A stretch of 64,000 nt of DNA from Flavobacterium dauae. Lineage in GTDB: Bacteria > Bacteroidota > Bacteroidia > Flavobacteriales > Flavobacteriaceae. Of this stretch, positions 8,402-17,637 are shown one piece after another. A model generated the notes under the pieces. It was not told the origin of the DNA. It worked only from the letters and a program-made list of their open reading frames with translations, and did not search any database. The translations under genes and the position numbers were made by a program. The stretch spans positions 186,001 to 250,000 of the forward strand of contig NZ_CP130821.1 of assembly GCF_004151275.2 (NCBI RefSeq), read 5' to 3'. How positions within the stretch are numbered: position 1 is the first letter of the stretch; each line of letters opens with the position of its first letter.

Positions 8402-9214
8402 ATGAGGAAGGAGTATATTCTAATTTTTGCTTTTATGTTTCTTGGATGTAAAAAATCAATTTCGGAAACAGACAAAAAACAAGCCGTTGAACTTAATAAC
8501 AAAGCTGTGGAGTTCAGAATGAATAATGATCTTGAAAAAGCAAAAGAACATTTTGCTAAAGCTTTGGAAATTGATCCGACAGATTTTTCAGTAAGGCATC
8601 AATTAATTGGTATTTATACTCAGCAAGATAGCTTAAGCGAAGCCTTAGAAATTTTAGATAAAGTTCCATCAGAACAGAAAAACACATCAAATTTTTATCA
8701 AACAAAAGGCAACCTTTATGATTATAGCAAGCAAAAAAATAAAGCAATTGAAAATTATAGGAAAGCACTTGAATTAACGGAACTACCTAAATCATTTAAT
8801 AAGGAGTTAGATTTAAATGATTTACTGAATTATGCAATGTTAGAAACTTTGGCGGGCAAAAAGGAACAAGCCGTAAACCGACTTAATAAAGCTTTGAAAT
8901 TAAATTGGTTAACAGAAAATAATATAGAACACCTTGAGTTTTTTAGAAACGAATTTGAATTTTATCAAGGAAGTGGAAGTGCTGAATTCGATTCAGAAGA
9001 TGAGGTCTACATCAAAACAACAAACACAGATAGTTTAATATCAATATTAAAAAAGAATCACATAAACGTTTCAGGAAGCGTAAATGTTTCTAACAGCAAT
9101 TTTAAAAATGATACCGCAGAACTTTTTGTTTCTAAAAAATATATTAATGTAATAAATAAATTAGGAATAAAAGTATTTACTAGAGAAACGATAAAAATTT
9201 CTGATTCTAACTAA
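8402..9214 (+). CDS. TPR-repeat lipoprotein
   Basis: 270 residues from ATG 8402. An upstream in-frame ATG at 8384 overlaps the glycosyltransferase stop, but the MRKEYILIFAFMFLGC lipoprotein signal starts at 8402. The lipobox FLGC gives a mature N-terminal Cys near residue 16. Three TPR-like helix pairs follow (for example AVEFRMNNDLEKAKEHFAKA near residue 35, and KNKAIENYRKALEL near 110). The C-terminal third is beta-rich and unassigned. TPRs mediate protein-protein contacts; this is probably a periplasm-facing scaffold. It is the last gene of the DUF4254-GT9 unit, followed by a palindromic element at 9242. Confidence 0.75.
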   Translation: MRKEYILIFAFMFLGCKKSISETDKKQAVELNNKAVEFRMNNDLEKAKEHFAKALEIDPTDFSVRHQLIGIYTQQDSLSEALEILDKVPSEQKNTSNFYQTKGNLYDYSKQKNKAIENYRKALELTELPKSFNKELDLNDLLNYAMLETLAGKKEQAVNRLNKALKLNWLTENNIEHLEFFRNEFEFYQGSGSAEFDSEDEVYIKTTNTDSLISILKKNHINVSGSVNVSNSNFKNDTAELFVSKKYINVINKLGIKVFTRETIKISDSN

Positions 9215-9241
9215 ACCTTTATTTTATCCAATAAATTTTCA

Positions 9242-9274
9242 AACTCTGTCAAATTTTTAAACTTTGACAGAGTT
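9242..9274. repeat. Dispersed palindrome (AACTCTGTCAAA type), possible terminator
   Basis: AACTCTGTCAAA (9242-9253) pairs with TTTGACAGAGTT (9263-9274). A near-identical palindrome is found at 56401-56433. It follows the TPR gene but is not followed by a good T-tract, so I treat it mainly as a repeat element. Confidence 0.75.
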
Positions 9275-9279
9275 GTTAA

Positions 9280-10026
9280 TTAACTAAACCTCGACATTAC
9301 TCTCCCCAATTCGCTGGAAAACGTATGTTTTAAATTGTTGTAGTCAACAATATCTGTCAATAAATCACGAGCTTTTTCAGGATTTTCCTGTATTTGTTTT
9401 TTTAAACCTTCTATAATTTCAAAAATTAAATATGATCGCAGCGTTAAAATAGTTTCGGGAAGTGCTGATTCTTCAGAAGAATACTTTTGTCCTGTAAAAA
9501 CTTCAACTCCGGAAGGTAAAATTTCATCAAACGAAAAACTGAATTTTTGCCAGTTTCTTACCGCTTTTCTGATCAATTCCCTCTTTAAGTTTGTTGCAGG
9601 TATCGGCAATAATGGTACTATCAACCCTGATTAAGTTGTATTTTTCGATTTCGGTCTTTGAATAAAGTTCCGAGAACCTTCCGTAGATCTGCTCGTAGAT
9701 TTCTTTAAAATAATTGGAATCAATCTTTGAAAGCCTCTCGGAAATTGAGCTTCTGCGTACTTTTTCTTCTTCTCCTAATCCGAACAGTGCTTTGAAACCA
9801 CTGCTGTTAAAGGTATCTTCCAAGGTTCTTTGGCTTAATCTTTCATTGTCAAAAATACTGAACAGAAGCAGGTAAAACATTTTCTTTCCATGAAGAACCT
9901 TACTGTAATTCTACTTTGGTTGTTGCTGAAAGATGACTTAAAGTGCTTCTGGAATAAATTCTAAAATTTGTTTAAGAGAGATTTTGTGGTCTTTAAAAAT
10001 TGAAATAAATAGTTGATTATCAGCAA
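9280..10026 (-). pseudogene. Degraded IS4-family transposase
   Basis: Reading the reverse strand, an N-terminal part (DNQLFISIFKDHK, then ISLKQILEFIPEAL) ends at in-frame stops near 9950-9925. It continues as the segment opening MFYLLLFSIFDNERLSQRTL and reaches VDSTIIADTCNKL, which contains the first catalytic Asp of the DDE triad. A frameshift in the 9527-9624 overlap then leads to FDEILPSGVEVFTGQKYSSE. The C-terminus (IQENPEKARDLL, LKHTF) follows almost at once, so the middle with the second D and the E has been lost. About 250 codons remain of a protein normally near 400. No clear terminal repeats were found. It is inactive, marking an old insertion. Confidence 0.75.
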
Positions 10027-10104
10027 TAAATATACAAAAGACCAAACGTTAAAACAAGGTGAATGTTTAAAAATCAACTAATTAAATTATAATTTATAGT
10101 GGAT

Positions 10105-10138
10105 AAAAAAGAAAAAGTCGGAAGAAAAATCTTCCGAC
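10105..10138 (-). terminator. Terminator of the XRE regulator gene
   Basis: On the reverse strand GTCGGAAGA pairs with TCTTCCGAC (10130-10138 / 10117-10125) and is followed by a T-rich run interrupted by a single C. It lies 40 nt past the reverse-strand stop. Confidence 0.8.
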
Positions 10139-10175
10139 CATGACTACCTGTGTAACAGGCTTTTTGTGTAAAAAA

Positions 10176-10520
10176 TTAAAAACTCATCTTGTCAATGATT
10201 TTCTTTAAAGTTTCAATTTGATCTTTTAAAATGGCTATGGTTTCCTCGTAATGTTCCTTCATGGGGAAAGATTCTATAGTCATTAATTCTTCTTCATTTT
10301 GAATTGTTTGTTGATCCTTTGGTGATTTCTGAGTCATTTCATCGCTTAATAGTTCAAAAGGAGAAACATTTAAAATACTGCTTATTTCTTTTAAACGATT
10401 AATCGTCAATTGCGTCTCACCTCTCTCAATTTTAGAGTAGGCTCTAATCGATATGCCTAATCTTTTGGCAATATACTCTTGTGTATAATGCCCTTTTTCT
10501 CTAATTTTTTTTAACTTCAT
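10176..10520 (-). CDS. XRE-family helix-turn-helix regulator
   Basis: 114 residues. An N-terminal Cro/C1-type HTH covers about residues 3-58, with the motif YTQEYIAKRLGISIRAYSKI and GETQLTINRLKEISSILNV. The C-terminal 45 residues form a charged helix (YEETIAILKDQIETLKKIID) that could dimerise as a short coiled coil. This architecture is common in Bacteroidota. It is flanked by an IS relic on one side and 685 bp without a confident gene on the other. Five TTGAAC/GTTCAA-type boxes lie in the 140 bp upstream of its start and may be its own operators. It could control the downstream surface-protein locus; that is inference from position. Confidence 0.88.
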   Translation of the reverse strand: MKLKKIREKGHYTQEYIAKRLGISIRAYSKIERGETQLTINRLKEISSILNVSPFELLSDEMTQKSPKDQQTIQNEEELMTIESFPMKEHYEETIAILKDQIETLKKIIDKMSF

Positions 10521-10543
10521 TGTACTTAATTTCGCCCATATTT

Positions 10544-10662
10544 TTGAACTTTTTTTGTAAACTGAACAAAAAAATCAATTTAAATTTTTATTTGAACAAA
10601 TAATTCTTAATTTTATACTCAAAAAAACACATTGATGTTGTTCAATCAACTTAAAAGTTCAA
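10544..10662. promoter_or_regulatory. Cluster of TTGAAC / GTTCAA boxes upstream of the XRE gene
   Basis: TTGAAC occurs at 10544-10549 and 10592-10597, and its complement GTTCAA at 10640-10645 and 10657-10662. A partial TGAACA lies at 10563-10568. Spacing is irregular, but the two orientations face each other. This is a candidate operator array for the adjacent XRE protein. Confidence 0.35.
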
Positions 10663-10789
10663 AAAACATATTTTAATACATTTGATAATACAATTATAAG
10701 ACCATAAATTGTTAACGAAGTCACAATTATTTCGTACTACAGTAAAATCAATGTGAAGTAGAATATTAATATTTTAAATATATTATAGA

Positions 10790-10882
10790 ATGAGAGAAAT
10801 TACATTTATGAGAACCTTAGCAGGTACTACCTATTTTAAAAATGCACAAGTAGGGATTGGGAAATTTCCGAAAGACGTGTAG
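10790..10882 (+). pseudogene. Signal-peptide relic of a VGIGT-type secreted protein
   Basis: A 30-codon reading frame begins MREITFMRTLAGTTYFKN and continues AQVGIGKFP before a TAG. It aligns along its length with the N-terminus of the protein at 17638 (MKKMTFIAALLGATYFAN, then AQVGIGTPTP), at both amino-acid and base level. Only the signal peptide and the first VGIG strand survive. The simplest reading is a decayed copy of a surface-protein gene just upstream of the surface locus. An expressed short peptide is possible but less likely. Confidence 0.6.
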
Positions 10883-11029
10883 AAATTATATTAAGTCTTT
10901 TAAAATAAAAAAAGGACAAACAAAATTTACCACATATGAAAAAAAAATACTTTAAATGAAACCTTTCCGATTTTTGTTTACGCTACAACTGACAAAGTAG
11001 GTAGGTATATCTGCCATAATAACTTCAAG

Positions 11030-11269
11030 TTAATCTGTAAAATCTGAAAGTAACTTTTTAAAGACTTTGTATTCAGAAAAAATTGAACAAGCATTTGTGC
11101 AAGTATAATTTTCCTCATTATCTGGTAAAAATTCAAACGTTTGATAGACACAATCACATTGTGGTGTACTAAAATAAATGACACAAAAATAGATACTATA
11201 AAAAATGAAAAAGAAAACTACTATTTTTAAAAGAAGAATTGTCCACGTATTATCCTGTTTTTTACTCAC
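11030..11269 (-). CDS. Doubtful small ORF, antisense to the start of the giant surface-protein gene
   Basis: 79 codons with one hydrophobic helix (residues ~10-30) followed by a cysteine-containing polar tail (PQCDCVYQTFEF, NYTCTNACS). The part outside the giant gene (11030-11204) has a protein-like composition and may be the C-terminal remnant of a lost gene. The part inside it is the mirror of a signal peptide, which naturally gives a hydrophobic stretch. No family is recognised. I list it because otherwise this region is empty. I would not rely on it. Confidence 0.2.
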   Translation of the reverse strand: MSKKQDNTWTILLLKIVVFFFIFYSIYFCVIYFSTPQCDCVYQTFEFLPDNEENYTCTNACSIFSEYKVFKKLLSDFTD

Positions 11270-14200
11270 AATTTTGTGCAGTACAAACTTTTATGGGCAA
11301 ACTAAGACGTTAGCTAATACAGTTACTTATACTAGTCCTAATAATAAAACGGGCGGTCTTTTAGGACCCTATAATATGCCAACTGTATTAAATTCAACCA
11401 ATGCAACTTTAGATGATAATACCTATGCACGTTTATTGGCGTCACCGGGCTTAGCGTTGGGGTTGGGATCTTATCAAGGAGTTATAGAGCTTCAGTTTCC
11501 TTCAACAATTCCTGCAGACCAATGGTCGTACGTGCGTATTGGTGCTGATAATACACTTTTGCGTGCATTATTGGGAGGTTCGTTAGGAAATACTTTAGGA
11601 ACAATACTTGGTGGCGTTCTTTTGGGAAATCAAGAATTTGAAATTGATGTTCGTAATAATACAACTTCTGTCTTAACTAGAACAAACACACAAGGTTTCA
11701 GTACAGACAGAGTAAAACTTATCACAGATGGTAACGGTTATAATTATATTGCGGTAAAACCAGCACAAAGTTATAATAGAGTTCGCATAACCAATCGGTC
11801 TATTTCGGCGGTTGGTTTAGGAACTGAATACTATTTAGACGTTTATAATGCGTTTACATATAATAATGCTACAGGTGCGTGCGGGTATCCTTTGGGGACT
11901 TCTTTTGATGGAGGAAGCGGTATTGGTTTAACTGTACTAGACTTAAATACACAAAACTTAAATAATGCAATAGACGCAGATGACACGAGTTATTCTTTAT
12001 TAAAATCTACAGGGGTTTTAGATTTAAGCGTTGCGCGTAACTTCTCTCAGTTTTTCTATTTTGCAACAACTTCGCCGGCAGAGAGTACCTTAAACATTAA
12101 ATTAGCACTAGGTTCCGGAGGTGTTGTTAATACCGATTTGTTAGGTGGTATTGAGGTTATTCTTACCCGATGGAATTCATCAACAGGTCAGAACGAAGTG
12201 GTTTACAGACGTTCGTTACAAAGCGGTCTGTTAAATAACACCAATGCACTTAACTTATTACAATCGGGTAGTGCGGCTACTTTAACGTTTGCACCCGGAC
12301 GTACTTTTGACAGAGCTGAAGTACGGTTGAATTCAACCGTTGGATTGAATGTTTTAGGAAATGGTGTGCGTATCTATGACGTTCAGCGTTACGATGGAAC
12401 ACCAACGTGTATAAACCCTAACATTGCTCCAATACCAACTGCTACAACAAGTCCTTTTGATCAGCCTTCTTGTGCAGACGATTTGATTGATTTTGACAAT
12501 GTGGATTTTGCACAATATGCTACAGACGGCAATAACGAAACCTATGCCACATTATATGCCGATTCTGGAAACTTATTAGTAAGCGGTTCAACTGCCGGAT
12601 TCATTGAAATGGATTTGGGAGCTACCGTGCCGGCAAACAAAACTACTTATGTACGTATTAATTACGACAAAGACGTTTTAGACAAATTGTTAGGTGGTAG
12701 TTTAGGAAAATTGGTGTCTGATTTAGCAAACAACCTATTATTAGGTAATCAATATTTTGAAGTAGAAGCCAAAAATGGTGCTACCTCTGTTTTATTAGAC
12801 GATAGTAGAGCCGCTTTTGCAAATACATCTAATGGAGTAATTACCGTAGTACAAGACAATATTGGTCGTGTTTATTTGGCAATTACGCCAACGGCACCTT
12901 ATAACCGTATTCGCATTACCAACCACGTTACCGCATTGCTGGCTACAGGTAAAAAAGCAAGTTTAGACGTATATAATGCTTGTTTTGAAATTGGCACAGA
13001 TCCTTGTTTCCCTGCAAACTTTACATCATACAAAGGTGGCGGATTAGGTCTTAGTGTAGCTAATATTTCAAGTGTTGGTGTTACCAATGCGTACCGTGCA
13101 ATATCTGCAAACTCGTCTGAATATTCTGAAATAAATTTAGGTGTAGCAGGTGTAGCAGCAAACGTTTACCAAACCATCTATTTTAATAAACCGTCGCAAC
13201 CAAACGATAAGGTAAAAATAAGATTGCAGATTGAACCTTCTTCTGTTTTGTCTTTAGACGTATTGGGTGCGTATAAAATTAAATTCTATAACGGTAACAC
13301 ACAAGTAGGAACTGATTATACCCTACAAAGTGGTTTACTTAATAATATTGACTTGTTGGCATTATTCAAATCAGGAGGTGTTGCAACCTTAGAATTTGAA
13401 CCAACAGGAACTTTTGACCGTGTAGATATTGGTGCAGAATCAACGGTAAGCTTAAACGTAGCGGCAGAACCATTACGTGTTTACAGTGTGGTACGTTATG
13501 GAGCTACTTGTCCGGAACCTTTTGAAACAAGTCCGTTCGTAATACCAGAATGTGCAACAAAGTTAGTTGACGCACAAAATGCAGATGACATCCAAAATTT
13601 ATTCGACGATAACCAAGCTACTTTCGCAACCTTAAATTCTGGGGCGGGAACACTATTAGGCTTAGGAAATAAATTTGAAGGATTTGTAGAATTAGGTTAC
13701 GATCAGGTTGTTCCGGCAGGAAAAACATCATACATCCGTATTGAAATGGCGGGAACACTTCTTGAAAAATTAGTAGGCGGAAGTCTAGGAAATGTAGTGT
13801 CGGGCTTAGTAAACGGACTTGTTTTGGGAGACCATTACTTTGAGGTTGAAGTTAAAAACAATACCTATAATCCTGATGGAACTGTAGCAACATCTACAGT
13901 TGTAGATAGTGCAAATAGTAAAGATGCTTCAGCCGGAGGAAACAATGATATCCGTATTGTACGTGATAAAAACGGACGTTATTATATAGCCGTAACACCA
14001 GACCAGCCTTACAATGCGGTACGTATTACAGATATAACCAACAGTGCTTTAGGTCTTTTAGCACAACCAAACACTATGAATGTTTACGGTATGTGTTATG
14101 AAGCCAGTACCGATCAGTGTTTAGATGCTTTTGCAACATCGTACGAATATACAGGCTTGTCGTTATCGGTAAATGATGTTTCAGGTGCAGGTGTTACCAA

Positions 14201-17200
14201 TCCGCAGTATGCAATCAATGATAATTCTACACAATACTCAGAAATCAGTATGGGGACATTGAATGTTGCAGGTGGTGCAAAACAATGGATTTTCTTTAAT
14301 ACTGTTTCTGCAGCTAACGATGTGGTTAATATTAAATTCAAAACAGGTGCAGGAGCAATTAATTTAGCATTGCTTGGAGACTTAAAAATACAGGCATACT
14401 TGGGTGATAATCTTGTAGAAACTTTAGATTGGGGGACTACAGGAATCGTTAACGGAGTTAATGTGTTGAATTTGCTTAACAATGGAAATCTTGTAGAATT
14501 ACCATTTGCTCCGGGTGCAGCCTATGATCGTATTGCAGTAGGTATCGAAAACTTAGTAAGTGCATCGGTATTGCCACCGGTACAATTATATGGTGTAGAG
14601 CGTTGTTACGCATTAGCAAGTGCAGATATTGTTTCCTGGAAATCGTATGTGATTGATGGTGATAATACATTAGATACCGTTAGCGGTGATGAAGAAATAG
14701 AATATACTGTTTATGTACGCAACAATGGTGGTCAAGATTTAGCAGGATTTACCGTAACTGATGCATTACCGGCAGGGTTAACTTGGATAAGTGGCGGATC
14801 GCACGCAAACGGTGTGGTAACATTTGTGTCAAGTGCAGTATTGGCAGTTAATCAAACAACAAGCTTTACGTTTAAAGCCAAAGTGGCTAAAGATTTAACC
14901 GGAATAACAGAAATTAAAAATATAGCATTAGTTAAGAAGGATGCTACAGACCCGGGAACAGAGTCGTTCCCACCAATGGATAATGAAACCAACCCAGATA
15001 ATCCGGATACAACCAAAACGCCGGGAACAATTATTCCGGTAAATGCAGTGTACGATTTCACAGTGGTTAAAAACGGTGTAAGCAACAATGCAACCAATAC
15101 AAATCAAGCAGTATTGAATGATGAAATTACATACACTATCACTGTTAAAAACACAGGAAATAATACTTTAACAAATGTTTCGGTTAAAGATATTTTACAA
15201 AATGCAGTTCCAGCAGAAGTATCAATTGTAAATAACGGTGGTGCTACTGTAAATGCTAATGAATTAACTTTTAATATAGCATCGTTAGCTGTTGGAGCAT
15301 CAACCACATTTACAGTAGTAACTAAAGTGGTAGCTTTGCCAGCATCAGGAAACGTGAGTAATAAAGCAGTAGTAAGCTATACTACTCCGGGCAACGTTTT
15401 GGTAGAAAAAGAAACGATCTTTGATATGGCAACTTCTTGTATCAACGTAAATGACTCGGCAATTGCACTTTCATCGTCTGCAACAGCAGCAGCTTGTCCG
15501 GGAACTTCAATTACCCTTACAGCAGCTTTAAGCGGAACGGCACCGGCGATTACCAATCCGGTTTACAAATGGTATTTAAACAGTAATTTGTCTGGTACAC
15601 CACAAATTGGTAGCAGTATCACAGTAAATCCAACTGTAAACACAACTTATTATGTAACGGTAGAAGGTTTAGGATTTTGTTTTGCAGGTACAGCAGCAGA
15701 GATAGATGTAACGGTTCTTCCAACAGGAACGAAAACAGATATTGACATTACTGCACCAAATACTGTTTGCCAGGGCGAAAATGTAACATTTACAGCGTCA
15801 TTAGCAGCGGGAACTACCATTGCCAATCCGGTATTTAAATGGTACACAGATGCTAATTTATCTCAATTAGTTTTTCAAGGAACAACCTTTAATGTTTTAG
15901 CTACACCTAATTTAGTAGGTACACACACATTATATGTAACAGTTGAAGGTGATGGTTATTGTGCAAACAGTGTTGGTGATGCACAAACACACTCTATCAC
16001 AGTCAATGCAGCACCAACAGTGACAATTACCGGAAGTCAGTCTATCTCAGCAGTTGCAGGAAATCCATTCAATTTACCAAGTGCTACTACTAGTGGAGGG
16101 GCTACAATAAAATGGTACGATTATAACAACGTTGTTATAGGAGGAAATGCACCACAAACAATAACCACACCAGGAGTTTACACTTATACGGTTGTTGCAG
16201 AATTAAATAGTTGTAGCACCTTTGAAAACATAATTGTAACCGTTTTCGATGCAAATGATTGTCCGCCAGCTTTAGAAAGAGTATATGCAAACGATCGTTC
16301 TACTTGGGGATCTATTATCACAGGTGGGGTTTCAAATAAAGATAACGCTATTGACGGCAACCCGAAAACTTACTCTACAATAACAACAGGCGTTGGGTTG
16401 TTGGGTATAGGAACAACTTGGCAAAATATTTATTTTGATCATTCAGTAGCAGCAGGAACTCCTGTAACCATAAAATTAGGTAAAGAATACAGTGGCTTAA
16501 TGTTAGCAGGTGGCTTGTCTGTACAAGGATTAGATGCCAACGGAAACACCATTGGTACTCTTAAAACTGTGGCAGGTGGCTTGTTAGATTTATTGGTGGC
16601 AGACAACGTAGTTGAGTTCACATTTGTACCGTCAACCAATTCAGGAGCACAAGCTTATTCAGGAGTTAGAATTTCGCAAGGAGCCTTATTAAGTGTGGCA
16701 CAAAACGTAAAAGTATTTGGTGCATATTACACGCAAGCAGGTACTGTAAACTGTGCACCTATAGACGCAAACACCAATCCAAACATTCTTGATGTTTTAC
16801 ACGGAGTGAAAGATCTAGGTCTTGGTGTGGCAAGTGCAACGGCATCGGTAGTAAATCCTTGGGACGCAGTAGATAACGATATGACTACTTATGCACAGAT
16901 TGTGCGTGGTGTAGCTGTGTTAAACGAAGCTTCATTAACAGCTGTGTTTAAACAACAGGCAACAGCAGGAGACGAATTACAACTTGTTATCGAAGTGCCT
17001 GCAAATCCTGTTCTTTCATTATCATTATTAAAAGGATATACCATTCAACGCTATTTAGGCGATACACCGGTTGGTCCTGCTCTGGATAGCAACGCTGGTA
17101 TTTTAGATTTAAAATTATTAGGACTTTTAGGTGGTACAACAAATAAACTAGCTGTGATTGTAGCACCATATAATCAACCTTACGATCGCGTTAAAATTTC

Positions 17201-17582
17201 GTACGGAAGTGTAGTAGGCGTGTTGGGTGATTTTACAAGAATTTACGACATTTCTATGAAACCAACATTTGATTATGGGGCAGACCCAAGCGGAAACTTA
17301 ACTATGTGTACTAACGACCCAATTGTATTTAATCCTAAAGATGCTTGTACAACATACCAAGTATATACTTCTGCAACAGGTACAGATAAATTAGATACTA
17401 CTAACGGATTAACGTTCACATTACCAAGAAATATAGCGGTAGGTTCACATACATTCTATGTTCAGGCAATGAGAAACGGATGTGAAATAGGGCCAAGACA
17501 AGAAATAACCATTGTGGTTGAAAAATGTTCAAAAGATTGTATCAAATCCAATCCAATGATCACCAATAAGATAAAAAAATAA
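11205..17582 (+). CDS. Giant secreted repeat protein (putative surface adhesin) of a T9SS type B locus
   Basis: 2125 residues with a signal peptide (residues 1-32, ending NFYGQ). Residues ~30-1135 hold three tandem units of roughly 360-375 residues. Each contains a half with the pattern SYVRI...LLGGSLGN...GNQxFEI/V...PYNRIRIT and a half with DNxxxYSxI...LQSGLLNN...FDRVxI...YxVxRY. Two DUF11/isopeptide-type repeats follow (about 1140-1280 and 1281-1410). Next come three Ig-like blocks (about 1414-1685; CPGTSITLTA, CQGENVTFTA) and two more copies of the second half (about 1685-2020). A cysteine-bearing end (YGADPSGNLTMCTNDP to KCSKDC) completes the protein. No type A or type B T9SS sorting domain is visible at the C-terminus, which is unusual. 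The co-oriented gene set downstream (type B CTD protein, PorP/SprF, OmpA) suggests it is displayed on the cell surface. Adhesin is inference. Confidence 0.8.
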   Translation: MKKKTTIFKRRIVHVLSCFLLTILCSTNFYGQTKTLANTVTYTSPNNKTGGLLGPYNMPTVLNSTNATLDDNTYARLLASPGLALGLGSYQGVIELQFPSTIPADQWSYVRIGADNTLLRALLGGSLGNTLGTILGGVLLGNQEFEIDVRNNTTSVLTRTNTQGFSTDRVKLITDGNGYNYIAVKPAQSYNRVRITNRSISAVGLGTEYYLDVYNAFTYNNATGACGYPLGTSFDGGSGIGLTVLDLNTQNLNNAIDADDTSYSLLKSTGVLDLSVARNFSQFFYFATTSPAESTLNIKLALGSGGVVNTDLLGGIEVILTRWNSSTGQNEVVYRRSLQSGLLNNTNALNLLQSGSAATLTFAPGRTFDRAEVRLNSTVGLNVLGNGVRIYDVQRYDGTPTCINPNIAPIPTATTSPFDQPSCADDLIDFDNVDFAQYATDGNNETYATLYADSGNLLVSGSTAGFIEMDLGATVPANKTTYVRINYDKDVLDKLLGGSLGKLVSDLANNLLLGNQYFEVEAKNGATSVLLDDSRAAFANTSNGVITVVQDNIGRVYLAITPTAPYNRIRITNHVTALLATGKKASLDVYNACFEIGTDPCFPANFTSYKGGGLGLSVANISSVGVTNAYRAISANSSEYSEINLGVAGVAANVYQTIYFNKPSQPNDKVKIRLQIEPSSVLSLDVLGAYKIKFYNGNTQVGTDYTLQSGLLNNIDLLALFKSGGVATLEFEPTGTFDRVDIGAESTVSLNVAAEPLRVYSVVRYGATCPEPFETSPFVIPECATKLVDAQNADDIQNLFDDNQATFATLNSGAGTLLGLGNKFEGFVELGYDQVVPAGKTSYIRIEMAGTLLEKLVGGSLGNVVSGLVNGLVLGDHYFEVEVKNNTYNPDGTVATSTVVDSANSKDASAGGNNDIRIVRDKNGRYYIAVTPDQPYNAVRITDITNSALGLLAQPNTMNVYGMCYEASTDQCLDAFATSYEYTGLSLSVNDVSGAGVTNPQYAINDNSTQYSEISMGTLNVAGGAKQWIFFNTVSAANDVVNIKFKTGAGAINLALLGDLKIQAYLGDNLVETLDWGTTGIVNGVNVLNLLNNGNLVELPFAPGAAYDRIAVGIENLVSASVLPPVQLYGVERCYALASADIVSWKSYVIDGDNTLDTVSGDEEIEYTVYVRNNGGQDLAGFTVTDALPAGLTWISGGSHANGVVTFVSSAVLAVNQTTSFTFKAKVAKDLTGITEIKNIALVKKDATDPGTESFPPMDNETNPDNPDTTKTPGTIIPVNAVYDFTVVKNGVSNNATNTNQAVLNDEITYTITVKNTGNNTLTNVSVKDILQNAVPAEVSIVNNGGATVNANELTFNIASLAVGASTTFTVVTKVVALPASGNVSNKAVVSYTTPGNVLVEKETIFDMATSCINVNDSAIALSSSATAAACPGTSITLTAALSGTAPAITNPVYKWYLNSNLSGTPQIGSSITVNPTVNTTYYVTVEGLGFCFAGTAAEIDVTVLPTGTKTDIDITAPNTVCQGENVTFTASLAAGTTIANPVFKWYTDANLSQLVFQGTTFNVLATPNLVGTHTLYVTVEGDGYCANSVGDAQTHSITVNAAPTVTITGSQSISAVAGNPFNLPSATTSGGATIKWYDYNNVVIGGNAPQTITTPGVYTYTVVAELNSCSTFENIIVTVFDANDCPPALERVYANDRSTWGSIITGGVSNKDNAIDGNPKTYSTITTGVGLLGIGTTWQNIYFDHSVAAGTPVTIKLGKEYSGLMLAGGLSVQGLDANGNTIGTLKTVAGGLLDLLVADNVVEFTFVPSTNSGAQAYSGVRISQGALLSVAQNVKVFGAYYTQAGTVNCAPIDANTNPNILDVLHGVKDLGLGVASATASVVNPWDAVDNDMTTYAQIVRGVAVLNEASLTAVFKQQATAGDELQLVIEVPANPVLSLSLLKGYTIQRYLGDTPVGPALDSNAGILDLKLLGLLGGTTNKLAVIVAPYNQPYDRVKISYGSVVGVLGDFTRIYDISMKPTFDYGADPSGNLTMCTNDPIVFNPKDACTTYQVYTSATGTDKLDTTNGLTFTLPRNIAVGSHTFYVQAMRNGCEIGPRQEITIVVEKCSKDCIKSNPMITNKIKK

Positions 17583-17637
17583 ACCAGTATAATTAGACAT
17601 TAATAAAAACAGAAATTAACATTTAAATTAGGACATT

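Noticed and set aside
10978..11184. 68-codon reverse ORF in the gap before the giant gene
   Set aside because: No family, overlaps another weak frame, and starts in low-complexity DNA.
14114..14482. 122-codon reverse-strand ORF inside the giant gene
   Set aside because: Mirror of a repetitive coding sequence in a strongly supported gene; no promoter or family similarity.
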